This document shows, piece by piece, positions 9,643-17,975 of a stretch of 64,000 nt of DNA. Position numbers and translations under genes: made by a program. Under the pieces are notes generated by a model that saw nothing but the letters and a program-made list of their open reading frames with translations, had not been told where the DNA came from and searched no databases. This DNA is from Deltaproteobacteria bacterium (GTDB taxonomy: Bacteria > UBA10199 > GCA-002796325 > JACPFF01). The stretch's first letter is position 1. Each line of letters starts with the position of its first letter. Where the stretch lies: positions 62,001-126,000 of the forward strand of contig JACQUX010000029.1 in NCBI GenBank assembly GCA_016210045.1, read 5' to 3'.

Positions 9643-9665
9643 CGTGGTCAACACGACCAAAACAG

Positions 9666-12600
9666 CTACTCCACCACACTCAAGTGGCACCACCCGCACA
9701 GCGCCTCTTTGCCGGCGGGCCAGGGACCGATTTTTTTCTTGACCCAACCGGTGTGGCAGCCGTTCGTGCCGTTGCCACCGCTGCCGCAGGTCTGCTGGAC
9801 GAAGTTCGCCATCGCTCCGCCCTGCTGTTCCTGCCACTTTTGCAGCGTCAGCGCGTGGCCCCATTCATCGCCCCACGGGACGATCGTCCCCGCCGGCACG
9901 GCACTCTTGAGATGCGGATAACGATGACACGCCGTGCAGCGCGGCGATTGGGCGCCGTTCGGCAGCGTGGCAAATTGTTGCTCGGTACTCAGCGGATGTT
10001 GCGACGCCGCATACGTCACGGCCACACCGTGACAGCCGGAACACTCCGCGAATTTCGTCGGATTGAACGAGTCGTCGGAGCGATCGAGCGAATCATAGAT
10101 ATTGATCACGGCCTTCGCATGGGCCGCATAGCCGCTCGTCGCCGGCAACTCCCACGGTTCGAAGTGCGGATAGCGCGCATGACATCCAGTGCACGACACC
10201 GTCGCGCCCAAGAATCCGTCATTCCCATGCTTCCCATGACACGCAGTCAAGCACCCGCCGCTCTGCGCACCGCCGCCTGCCACGGCCGCCTCGCCATGCA
10301 GCCCTCCGGTCGCGCTTTGCGCCACCGATTGCGCCCACGCATCCGCGTGCGGATAGACATTTTGCGGATCGTGACAATCGGTGCACTGCACGCCAGCGCC
10401 GCCCACGGTATTGATCCCATGACAGAGTTGACACTCCGCCATTGATGATTGCGCCAACGACGCGTGCGCACCCACGCCCCAGGCCGGATCCGCGTGTAAA
10501 GCGGGATAGCTGGCGTGACAGTCGGCACATGTCCCGCCGCCCAACTCGCCCGACTCCGAACCGTGGCAATGACTCGACGCACACGTCGCCGTCGCGAAGC
10601 TGGCACCGTCCTGCGACACCGCTGCGGCCCCCGCGATCACCGCTTCGCCGTGATTCGTGCCGCCATCCTCTACGACAGCAATCCACTCCGGAAAGCGATG
10701 CGGAAACTGCGCCGCGCCGTGGCATGTGCTGCACGTCGTTCCACCCTGCGGTGTCGCCAAATCGGTCCCATGACACGCGGTCGCACATTCCACTGCCGTT
10801 TGCTGATGAATCGTCCGCCCTTCCAATTGCGCTCGGCCTGCGACATAGGCTCCATGCCCTTGCGCAAACGCCGCCCACGCGTCGTCGGTAAACGTGAGCG
10901 CTGCCACGCCGTCCGCCGTGGCCACTTGCAAGACGTCATCCGGCGCATGCGGCACGCTGCGATGACACGCATCGCACGCCACACCGGCCGCGCCCCCTTG
11001 CAAATCGCTTCCGTGACAGATCCCGCACGCCGCAACGGCGCTCGCCTTCGCCGTGCCGCCGGCCGCAACCGCCGCCGCCGCGACTGCCGCGCCATGCCCC
11101 GCGTGCGTCTTCCAATCGGCTGCTTGATGCCGATTTGGATACGTGTCGTGACAGGAGTAACATGAGGGGACCGTATCATGGCCTTGCAACTCGGCCCCGT
11201 GACACTGCCGACAGGCATCGACCTCCAACCGCCCATCGGCCGTGACCACCGGCTTGCCGTGATCCCACGCCCCCGCAGCCGGATGCGGCATCGTCAGATG
11301 GCAATCGCTGCACCCTTTCACTCGTTTCTCCGCGACCGGCGCCTCCGCCGGATCGCCCTGTAACGCTGTCCCATGGCAGCGCGCCGTCGCGCACGATAAC
11401 GTCGCCGCGCCCACCTCCTGCACCCTCACGTAATTCCCGTGCCGCGCTAACCAGGGCGCAAAGTCATTGCCCACCACTTGCGGCGGATGCGGATACGCGG
11501 CGTGACATTGACTGGTGAAACACGACACGCCGACCTTGCCACCTGTCAAGTCCGCGCCGTGACACACCCCGCAGCGTTCGCGCGCCAACTCAGGATTCGT
11601 CGCGACGCCATCGTCCAACACATATTGCCCGTGCCCCGCAAACGTCGGCCACGCCTCAGCTCCATGGGCATTCGGATAGCTGGCGTGACAACTCCCACAA
11701 CCGGGCGCCGGCACAATGTTGGCATTGGCAAAACTCCGCCCCCCAGCCAAATCCGCGCCGTGACAGAGCGGACAACCCGACGTCGGATCCATCGCGCCGG
11801 TCGCCTGCGCCGCCGTCCCGTGCCCCGGCCCCGCCCAATCGTCTTGCGCATGCGCCGGCCACGACGCATGACACTGCGTGCAAGTCACACCGGTATTTCC
11901 GCCCGGCGGGTCCACTTTGTGGCACCCCAGGCACGCCGATGCACCGACCGTCCGCGCCGTCTCGCCATGCTGTGCCGTTTGCCACAGCGTCCCAGTCGGA
12001 TGCGGCCACAGCGCATGACACGCGGTGCAACTCACCCGCGCCAATCCGCCCTCCAACGCCTCCCCATGACACGCGGTCCGACAGGCCGCCGCATCGTTCG
12101 CCAACGCCGCCGCGCCGTGTTCCGCCGGATCGCTCCAGGTGGCCGCGTGCGGATAGCGCTGTTGATGACACGGTCCACACGCCACGCCACTCATCCCGCC
12201 CGCGAAATCCGTTCCATGACACCCGGTACAATCCGCGCGCTGCGCCGCCTCGCCGAACGGTCCGTGCACCGCGGGCTCCGCCCATCCGGCCGCGTGCGGA
12301 TACGCCGCATGGCAGCGCGTGCACCCAACACCACTCACGCCGCCTTGCAAATCAGATCCATGACACGTCGTCGCGCAGACCGCTTTATCACGTTGCAGCA
12401 CCTGCACGCCGTGTTGTTCCCCAGTCGCCCAGTCCGCCGCATGCGGATAATCGGGGTGACACGAGCGACAACTCGGCCCACTCCCGCCTGCCAGATCCGC
12501 GCCGTGACAGATCGCACATGCCACGGTCCCGCCGGCGTCCCGCACTGCCACACCGTGTCCGCCCGCCGTCGCCCAGTCCACGCGCCCATGCGCGTCTGGA

Positions 12601-13376
12601 TAACTCGCGTGGCACCCCTGACACGCGAGCACCGCAGTCAATCCATCCGCCGTCGGCACGACCCCGCCTTGCAGCGTCGCGCCATGACACAACGGGCAGC
12701 CGCGTTCCAGATCCAGCGCACCGTCCTGCAGCGCCGCGCGCCCATGGCCACCCGCTTTCCAATCGTTTTCTGCATGTGGCAACCAACTCGGATGACACTG
12801 CGTGCAACTCACGCCTGTCGTCCCACCCGGCGGGTCGATCTTATGGCACCCGAGACACGCCGCGGTCCCCGCGATGCGCGCCCGCTCCCCATGCCCCCGG
12901 CGTGACCACAGGTCGCGCGGTTCCGGATGCGGCCACAGATCATGACATTGTTGACACGAGACACCGGACAATCCGCCGTTGAGATCCGCCCCATGACACG
13001 CCGTCGTACACGCCGCCGTGCCATCAGCCGTTACTGCGGCACCATGGACCTCCGGCGCCAACCATCCCTCGTCGTGCGGATACCGATCGTGGCACGAGCG
13101 ACAACCCGGCCCGCTCCCGCCTTCCAGATTCGCCCCGTGACACGCCACGCACGCCGCGGTACTGAACAGCGCACGTTTGACGAACAGTCCATGTTGCTCC
13201 GGCTCTCCCCAATTCGCCTTGTGTGGAAAAATACTCTCGCCGGCCAGCGGAAGCGGCGCCGTCTTCTCCGTCTCGTTCACCGAAGCACAGCCGCCCGCCC
13301 ACCACAGTGCCGCCAGCAGCACGATCCCCATAACAATGAACGACCGGATTCCCAGTCGCGGCGCCGCACGATCCAT
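9666..13376 (-). CDS. Giant multiheme c-type cytochrome lipoprotein (31 CxxCH)
   Basis: The 1236-residue product has a signal peptide ending in WAGGC, a good lipobox, so the mature protein should be lipid-anchored in the envelope. I count 31 CxxCH haem-binding motifs. I also count five CxxxCH, three CxxxxCH and one CX10CH, giving up to 40 possible haem sites. The sequence is a tandem array of about 50-residue units of the form CxxCHGxxLxGG, then CxxCHxxYPH, a Trp and a HG pair. CxxxxCH/CxxCH pairs of this kind are known from Geobacter proteins. Such proteins carry electrons across or along the outer envelope, so extracellular electron transfer is the likely role. No cytochrome maturation genes or porin are next to it. 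It is transcribed alone, divergent from the flavoprotein gene at 13495. Frame and motif count are read directly; haem occupancy of the odd sites is inference. Confidence 0.93.
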   Translation of the reverse strand: MDRAAPRLGIRSFIVMGIVLLAALWWAGGCASVNETEKTAPLPLAGESIFPHKANWGEPEQHGLFVKRALFSTAACVACHGANLEGGSGPGCRSCHDRYPHDEGWLAPEVHGAAVTADGTAACTTACHGADLNGGLSGVSCQQCHDLWPHPEPRDLWSRRGHGERARIAGTAACLGCHKIDPPGGTTGVSCTQCHPSWLPHAENDWKAGGHGRAALQDGALDLERGCPLCHGATLQGGVVPTADGLTAVLACQGCHASYPDAHGRVDWATAGGHGVAVRDAGGTVACAICHGADLAGGSGPSCRSCHPDYPHAADWATGEQHGVQVLQRDKAVCATTCHGSDLQGGVSGVGCTRCHAAYPHAAGWAEPAVHGPFGEAAQRADCTGCHGTDFAGGMSGVACGPCHQQRYPHAATWSDPAEHGAAALANDAAACRTACHGEALEGGLARVSCTACHALWPHPTGTLWQTAQHGETARTVGASACLGCHKVDPPGGNTGVTCTQCHASWPAHAQDDWAGPGHGTAAQATGAMDPTSGCPLCHGADLAGGRSFANANIVPAPGCGSCHASYPNAHGAEAWPTFAGHGQYVLDDGVATNPELARERCGVCHGADLTGGKVGVSCFTSQCHAAYPHPPQVVGNDFAPWLARHGNYVRVQEVGAATLSCATARCHGTALQGDPAEAPVAEKRVKGCSDCHLTMPHPAAGAWDHGKPVVTADGRLEVDACRQCHGAELQGHDTVPSCYSCHDTYPNRHQAADWKTHAGHGAAVAAAAVAAGGTAKASAVAACGICHGSDLQGGAAGVACDACHRSVPHAPDDVLQVATADGVAALTFTDDAWAAFAQGHGAYVAGRAQLEGRTIHQQTAVECATACHGTDLATPQGGTTCSTCHGAAQFPHRFPEWIAVVEDGGTNHGEAVIAGAAAVSQDGASFATATCASSHCHGSESGELGGGTCADCHASYPALHADPAWGVGAHASLAQSSMAECQLCHGINTVGGAGVQCTDCHDPQNVYPHADAWAQSVAQSATGGLHGEAAVAGGGAQSGGCLTACHGKHGNDGFLGATVSCTGCHARYPHFEPWELPATSGYAAHAKAVINIYDSLDRSDDSFNPTKFAECSGCHGVAVTYAASQHPLSTEQQFATLPNGAQSPRCTACHRYPHLKSAVPAGTIVPWGDEWGHALTLQKWQEQQGGAMANFVQQTCGSGGNGTNGCHTGWVKKKIGPWPAGKEALCGWCHLSVVE

Positions 13377-13494
13377 GTCAGCACGCTAGCCAATCACTCG
13401 CTATGCGCCCATGACCGGCAAACCACCGCCCATTGACCCATATCAGCCATTTCTACGATGGACATTTCCGCACGCGCCGCCTACGGTTGCGCCC

Positions 13495-14043
13495 ATGCCG
13501 AAAACCATCCTCCTCGGGATCAGCGGCGGGATCGCCGCCTACAAATGTTGCGAACTGACGCGCATGCTCGTCGCCGATGGCCTCGACGTCCATGTACTCC
13601 TCACCCAGGCTGCAGAGCAGTTCGTCACCCCACTCACGTTACAAACGCTGTCGGGGAATCCCGTCCATCGCGCCCTTTTCAACCTCACCGACGAACAAAA
13701 GATCAGTCACATCGCATTGGCCGCCCGCGCCGCGCTCGTGCTGGTCGCCCCCGCGACCGCCAACTTGTTGGCCAAGGTCGCCCACGGCTTATGCGATGAT
13801 CTACTGACCACGGTCATCTGCGCCACCCGCGCACCGGTCCTGTTCGCTCCGGCAATGAACACGCAAATGTGGGAAAATCCAATCACGCAGGCCAATGTGG
13901 AACGGTTACGCACGCATGGCTACACGATCATCCCCCCGGAACACGGCGATCTAGCCTGCGGCACATGTGGCGAAGGACGCCTCCCGGAGCCGGAAACGCT
14001 CCGCACCATCGTACAGCAACAGCTGCGAACGCTGACAAAATAA
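13495..14043 (+). CDS. coaC: Flavoprotein, phosphopantothenoylcysteine decarboxylase (CoaC-type)
   Basis: This 182-residue protein matches the N-terminal flavoprotein half of Dfp/CoaBC. GISGGIAAYK near residues 8-17 is the FMN-binding start. ISHIALA carries the family His. APAMNTQMW is the conserved PxMNxxMW motif, and LACGTCGEGRLPEP is the substrate clamp with its Cys. These enzymes decarboxylate phosphopantothenoylcysteine in coenzyme A synthesis. The usual C-terminal CoaB synthetase domain is absent: the gene stops cleanly after the clamp, so CoaB must be a separate gene elsewhere, or this is a related peptidyl-cysteine decarboxylase. ATG 13495 is preferred over 13411 because the flavoprotein fold begins directly after it. 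It is divergent from the cytochrome gene. Confidence 0.85.
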   Translation: MPKTILLGISGGIAAYKCCELTRMLVADGLDVHVLLTQAAEQFVTPLTLQTLSGNPVHRALFNLTDEQKISHIALAARAALVLVAPATANLLAKVAHGLCDDLLTTVICATRAPVLFAPAMNTQMWENPITQANVERLRTHGYTIIPPEHGDLACGTCGEGRLPEPETLRTIVQQQLRTLTK

Positions 14044-14106
14044 CGCTTTAACATCAGCCTGATACAAATCACCACGCAACTATCACCTGCACGCAGCCGA
14101 TCCTTA

Positions 14107-14214
14107 CTGTACGGTTCGACTTGCCCCCCGTCCAATTTCGGGTGGAGTAAGGGCGGCGGAGCGGTAGTGATAACTGGAACGCGACCGAGGAGGGAGCGTT
14201 CCACACCGTAGCAG
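14107..14214 (+). ncRNA. Candidate structured 5' leader (three-stem fold)
   Basis: A closing stem pairs 14107-14115 with 14205-14214 (TACGGT with ACCGTA plus CTG with CAG, one bulged G). Inside it, 14123-14130 can pair with 14139-14142 and 14151-14154, and TGGAACGC (14175-14182) pairs with GCGTTCCA (14196-14203). The fold ends about 22 bases before the AAGGAGG ribosome binding site of the lipoprotein gene. I do not match it to a known riboswitch; it lacks the c-di-GMP-I signature. It may be a leader or chance pairing. Confidence 0.35.
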
Positions 14215-14250
14215 AAGGACAGCGCCACATTTATATAAGGAGGGAACACT

Positions 14251-15219
14251 ATGCGTCTCTACATCCTACGATTCGCCTGTTTGGTCGGAGCACTCGGCCT
14301 GTTAGGAATCTACAACACCACACTCGGCTGCGGAGGCTCGACCGAGAATGAAACCACCGGCGGCGCATCGGGCAACGAGGCCTCCGGAGGGACCGGGAGC
14401 AGCTCCAGTAGCAGTTCCGGAGGGAGTGGGACCGCGAGCACGAACAGCGACACCGACGGCGACGGCACCGTAGACGCCACAGACACGGATGACGACGGCG
14501 ACAACATCCCGGACACCGACGATCCGGACAGCGCCAGCACCAGCACGGCCGCCGCGCCGGACGCGGATGCCGACGGTGACGGCACCGCGAATGCCACCGA
14601 CACCGATGACGACGGCGATGGAGCCAACGACGGAATCGACCCGGACGACGACAACGACGGCGTCGCCGACAGCAACGAGAGCGGCGGCACCGCCAACCCG
14701 GACCTGAAGGGCCTCAATACGCAACTCGTAGTCGGCGTGATGGACGCGATGGAACCCCACTTTCCGGAAGGGGACCAAAGCGGCGGAACCACAACCGAAC
14801 CGTGCGGCCAAGGCGGATCCGTCACCATTACTACCGGCGGCGATCAATCCGGCGGCACCACCAGCTTCGCGTTCTCCAACTGCCGCGAAGACTCGAAGGC
14901 CTACCCATTGAGCGACGGCACCAATTGCAGTTTCACCACACTCGTGAACGGCAACTTCAGTTGCGCGATGAGCTTCCAATCAGACGGCAACATGAAGGTC
15001 ACTTGTCAGACCGACGGCGCGCTCTGCGGGGCCAAGATCGTCGCCGGCATCGGCGAGACGATCAGCCAAAACATCGGCATTAATCTCGCGACCGACCTCA
15101 ATCAACAAAACGAGGCCTCGAACTTTTCCGGCAACGCCTGCGTCGCCGGCACGGAATTCCCGATCGACTTCGAAAACGCGCTGGCCGACTTCAGCGCCGC
15201 CGACGTCAGCTGCAAGTAA
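14251..15219 (+). CDS. Lipoprotein with Asp-rich thrombospondin type-3-like repeats
   Basis: The 322-residue product starts with a lipoprotein signal peptide (TTLGC lipobox near residues 23-27). A Gly/Ser/Thr-rich linker follows, then four or so Asp-rich repeats (DTDGDGTVDATDTDDDGD type) to about residue 150. Repeats of this type bind calcium in thrombospondin-3 and OmpA-like proteins. The remaining 170 residues have six or more cysteines and are not recognised. A strong AAGGAGG site (14237-14243) lies seven bases before the ATG. The Ser/Gly linker resembles that of the secreted protein at 8434. The predicted location is the outer membrane, exposed to the periplasm or surface. Binding partner unknown. 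Confidence 0.85.
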   Translation: MRLYILRFACLVGALGLLGIYNTTLGCGGSTENETTGGASGNEASGGTGSSSSSSSGGSGTASTNSDTDGDGTVDATDTDDDGDNIPDTDDPDSASTSTAAAPDADADGDGTANATDTDDDGDGANDGIDPDDDNDGVADSNESGGTANPDLKGLNTQLVVGVMDAMEPHFPEGDQSGGTTTEPCGQGGSVTITTGGDQSGGTTSFAFSNCREDSKAYPLSDGTNCSFTTLVNGNFSCAMSFQSDGNMKVTCQTDGALCGAKIVAGIGETISQNIGINLATDLNQQNEASNFSGNACVAGTEFPIDFENALADFSAADVSCK

Positions 15220-15237
15220 ATTACGAAATGCTTTTGC

Positions 15238-15280
15238 CCTCTGCAGTGTGTTCTGTTAAATCGCAGACACACTGCGGAGG
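15238..15280 (+). promoter_or_regulatory. Hairpin masking the ribosome binding site of the CBS gene
   Basis: Bases 15238-15251 pair with 15267-15280 over 14 bp with one G-U pair and a 15-base loop. The right arm ends in GGAGG (15276-15280), the ribosome binding site seven bases before ATG 15287. When folded, the site is fully base-paired. This suggests translational control, or a terminator-like stem left from the upstream gene. Confidence 0.55.
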
Positions 15281-15286
15281 TATTCC

Positions 15287-16648
15287 ATGCCGATTTTATC
15301 GAATGTCCTTGAAGCCGTTGGTCACACCCCACTGATTCGGCTCAATAATATTACTAAAGGACTCCAAGCCACGATCTTAGTGAAGTTCGAGGCGGTCAAT
15401 CCCGGCGGCTCGATCAAAGACCGCATCGGGCTGCAGATGATCGAGTGGGCGGAATCGCGCGGGCTGCTCAAACCCGGTGGAGTGATCGTCGAACCGACCT
15501 CCGGAAACACCGGCGTGGCCCTCGCGATGGCCGCGGCGCTGAAAGGCTACCGCTGTATCTTCGTCCTCCCCGACAAGATCAACGAAGACAAACGGGCATT
15601 GCTGCGGGCGTTCGGCGCCGAAATCGTGATCACGCCAACGAATGTCATGCCCGATTCCCCGCAACATTATGTGAATGTCGCCAAACGGTTGTCCCAAGAG
15701 ATCCCGAACGCCTATTGGCCAAATCAGTACAACCACCCCGCGAACAAACAAGCCCATATCGACACCACCGGCCCAGAAATTTGGCGCGACACCGAAGGTC
15801 AGCTCGACGTGTTGGTCGGCGGCATGGGAACTTGTGGGACAATGGCCGGGACCGCGACGTTCTTGAAGCAGCAGAAGCCCGACCTGACCGTCGTCGTCAC
15901 CGATCCGGAGGGATCGATCTTCTCCGGCGACATGCCGCACCCGTATCTCGTGGAAGGGATCGGTGAGGATTTTTTACCCCGCAATCTCGACCGCGGCCTG
16001 ATCGACGAATTCATCCGCGTCTCGGACAAAGAGGCATTTCACATCGCCCGGCGACTGGCGCGCGAGGAAGGTATCATGGCGGGAGGATCGTCCGGCTCGG
16101 CGTTGGCCGGCGCGTTGCGCTACGCGATGCGCGTCACCGAACCGAAGACGATCGTCGTCATCCTCCCGGACGGCGGACGCGGCTACCTCTCCACGTTCTT
16201 CTCCGATCAATGGATGCAAGAAAAGGGACTGCTCGACTTCCAGCCTCGCACCTTCACGGTACAGGAAGTCGTCGCGAAGCGGCGCGACCACGCCCCACAA
16301 GTCGTCTCCGTCCGCTCCACCGACCAAGTCGCCGAAGCTATCGCGCTGATGCACCAATACCAAATCTCCCAACTCCCCGTGCTCGACGGCACTAAGAATG
16401 TCGGGAGTGTGCAGGAAGACACGTTAATGAAATTCCTCTACGAAGGGATCGACGTCGGCCACCAAACCGTCGGCTCCCTGATGGGCGCACCGTTGCCGAC
16501 CGTCGCGCTGCACACCAACGTCACCGAGACCTACCGCCTGCTGTTGGCCGGGGCCAATGCGATCCTCGTGACCGACCAACAACAGCCCGTCTCAGTCCTG
16601 ACTCGGATCGACCTGATCAATTTCTGGGCAACCGAACGCGCGAAATAG
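15287..16648 (+). CDS. cbs: Cystathionine beta-synthase (PLP enzyme with CBS domains)
   Basis: The enzyme condenses homocysteine with serine to cystathionine, the first step of reverse transsulfuration, in the cytoplasm. The N-terminal 320 residues are a fold-type II PLP domain. The PLP lysine is Lys44 in GGSIKDR, the substrate loop is PTSGNTG near residue 70, and the phosphate-binding GGSSGSA is near residue 265. The C-terminal 110 residues are a pair of CBS domains, which in relatives bind adenosyl ligands. At 453 residues it is full length for the bacterial CBS form rather than the shorter cysteine synthase. The cystathionine gamma-lyase gene follows 140 bases later and completes the pathway. 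The ribosome binding site lies in a hairpin. Confidence 0.92.
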   Translation: MPILSNVLEAVGHTPLIRLNNITKGLQATILVKFEAVNPGGSIKDRIGLQMIEWAESRGLLKPGGVIVEPTSGNTGVALAMAAALKGYRCIFVLPDKINEDKRALLRAFGAEIVITPTNVMPDSPQHYVNVAKRLSQEIPNAYWPNQYNHPANKQAHIDTTGPEIWRDTEGQLDVLVGGMGTCGTMAGTATFLKQQKPDLTVVVTDPEGSIFSGDMPHPYLVEGIGEDFLPRNLDRGLIDEFIRVSDKEAFHIARRLAREEGIMAGGSSGSALAGALRYAMRVTEPKTIVVILPDGGRGYLSTFFSDQWMQEKGLLDFQPRTFTVQEVVAKRRDHAPQVVSVRSTDQVAEAIALMHQYQISQLPVLDGTKNVGSVQEDTLMKFLYEGIDVGHQTVGSLMGAPLPTVALHTNVTETYRLLLAGANAILVTDQQQPVSVLTRIDLINFWATERAK

Positions 16649-16659
16649 TGAATGACCAT

Positions 16660-16783
16660 CCCCTCTCCCTTTGGGGAGGGTAAGGACGCAACGGCCTTGG
16701 CCGTTGCACAGTCCGCGGCAGCAATAACAGCAATGCGACGAAGAGGAGCATTGCTAACCACAGCAGTTGGGTGAGGGGGAGGA
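16660..16783. repeat. Interrupted copy of the palindromic repeat, with inserted hairpins
   Basis: Left part 16660-16680 and right part 16768-16783 match the repeat seen at 175-211. Between them about 87 bases are inserted. The insert has a near-perfect palindrome at 16688-16707 (9-bp arms, 2-base loop) and an 8-bp inverted repeat (16729-16736 with 16748-16755). The right end of the repeat (GGGGGAGGA) supplies the ribosome binding site of the next gene. Confidence 0.65.
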
Positions 16784-16788
16784 CACCG

Positions 16789-17928
16789 ATGAAATTCGCA
16801 ACCAAAGCCATTCATGTCGGCCAAGCGCCCGACCCAAGTACCGGCTCCACGATCATCCCGATTCACCTCTCGACCACGTACACCCAAGCCGGGATCGGAC
16901 AACATAAAGGCTTCGAATACAGCCGCGCCGGCAACCCCACGCGCGCCGCATTGGAAACCTGCCTCGCCGCATTGGAAGGCGCACAACACGCGCTCGCGTT
17001 TGGCTCCGGCTGCGCCGCAACGGCCGCCGTCACGCATTTATTGAAGGCCGGCGAACACGCCGTCGTCAGCAGTGAAGTCTACGGTGGGACCTATCGCCTC
17101 TTTGAACTCCTGATGAAAGACCACGGACTCGCATTCACGTGGGTCCGCGGCACCGACCCAACGGCCTTCGCGGCTGCGCTGCGCCCCAACACGCGACTGG
17201 TATGGATTGAAACGCCAACCAATCCAACACTTTCAGTGATTGATATTCAGGCAGTCGTTGAAGTGGCGCACGGCCAATCCGGCGTCCTCACGGTAGTCGA
17301 CAACACGTTTGCGACCCCGTATTTCCAAAGCCCGCTCGCGCTCGGCGCCGACCTCGTCGTCCATAGCTCGACCAAATACCTCGGCGGCCACAGCGACGTC
17401 GTTGGCGGTTGCCTGATGACCAATCAGCAAGCGCTGCGCGACCGTCTCCACTTCGTGCAAAAATCGAGCGGCGGCGTTCCGAGCCCGTTCGATTGTTGGC
17501 TCACACTGCGCGGGATCAAGACGCTGGCGCTGCGGATGGATCGCCATCACACCAATGCCTCACAGATTGCGACCTGGCTTACCGCGCAGTCCGGCGTGCG
17601 GACCGTCTACTTCCCAGGACTGCCCACACATCCGGGGCATGCAGTCGCCACCCGCCAAATGCGTGGCTTCGCCGGCATGGTCTCGTTCGAACTTGCAGGC
17701 GGTCGCTCGACCGTCGAGCGCATGGTGACTCGGCTCCACACCTTCGCGCTGGCCGAGAGCCTCGGCGGCGTCGAATCGCTCTGCTGCTATCCCGCCACCA
17801 TGACCCACGCCGCAATCCCAGCCAAAGACCGCGAGGCGATCGGGATCACGGATGGGTTGCTGCGGCTTTCAGTTGGTATTGAAGACGTGGATGATTTGCT
17901 CGCGGACTTGGAACAGGCGCTGGGCTAA
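16789..17928 (+). CDS. Cystathionine gamma-lyase/synthase (PLP, Cys/Met metabolism)
   Basis: This fold-type I PLP enzyme has 379 residues, full length for the Cys/Met metabolism family. The PLP lysine is Lys196 in SSTKYLGGHSD. STTYTQ and the EYSRAGNPTRAALE segment near residue 45 are family signatures. Next to cystathionine beta-synthase it most likely cleaves cystathionine to cysteine, completing reverse transsulfuration; gamma-synthase activity cannot be excluded from sequence alone. ATG 16789 is preferred over an earlier GTG at 16771, because GGGGGAGGA lies just before it and the family N-terminus begins here. It probably shares a transcript with the upstream synthase. Confidence 0.9.
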   Translation: MKFATKAIHVGQAPDPSTGSTIIPIHLSTTYTQAGIGQHKGFEYSRAGNPTRAALETCLAALEGAQHALAFGSGCAATAAVTHLLKAGEHAVVSSEVYGGTYRLFELLMKDHGLAFTWVRGTDPTAFAAALRPNTRLVWIETPTNPTLSVIDIQAVVEVAHGQSGVLTVVDNTFATPYFQSPLALGADLVVHSSTKYLGGHSDVVGGCLMTNQQALRDRLHFVQKSSGGVPSPFDCWLTLRGIKTLALRMDRHHTNASQIATWLTAQSGVRTVYFPGLPTHPGHAVATRQMRGFAGMVSFELAGGRSTVERMVTRLHTFALAESLGGVESLCCYPATMTHAAIPAKDREAIGITDGLLRLSVGIEDVDDLLADLEQALG

Positions 17929-17975
17929 CGGACCACTGCGGACTTATTCCAATAGACCTGGCTGGCCCCGACGCA

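Noticed and set aside
9643-9665. Bidirectional terminator between convergent genes
   Set aside because: Only a 4-base GGTC/GACC pairing is visible with a short A-run; too weak to call.
11478-12905. Long + strand frame of 475 codons
   Set aside because: Antisense to the cytochrome repeats; its Arg/His/Pro-rich pattern mirrors the haem motifs on the other strand.
9666-13376. CRISPR-like periodic repeats
   Set aside because: The periodicity comes from degenerate haem-binding protein repeats; there are no identical direct repeats with unique spacers.
14044-14250. c-di-GMP-I (GEMM) riboswitch, common near Geobacter cytochromes
   Set aside because: The conserved tetraloop, receptor and ligand-site sequences of that class are not present.
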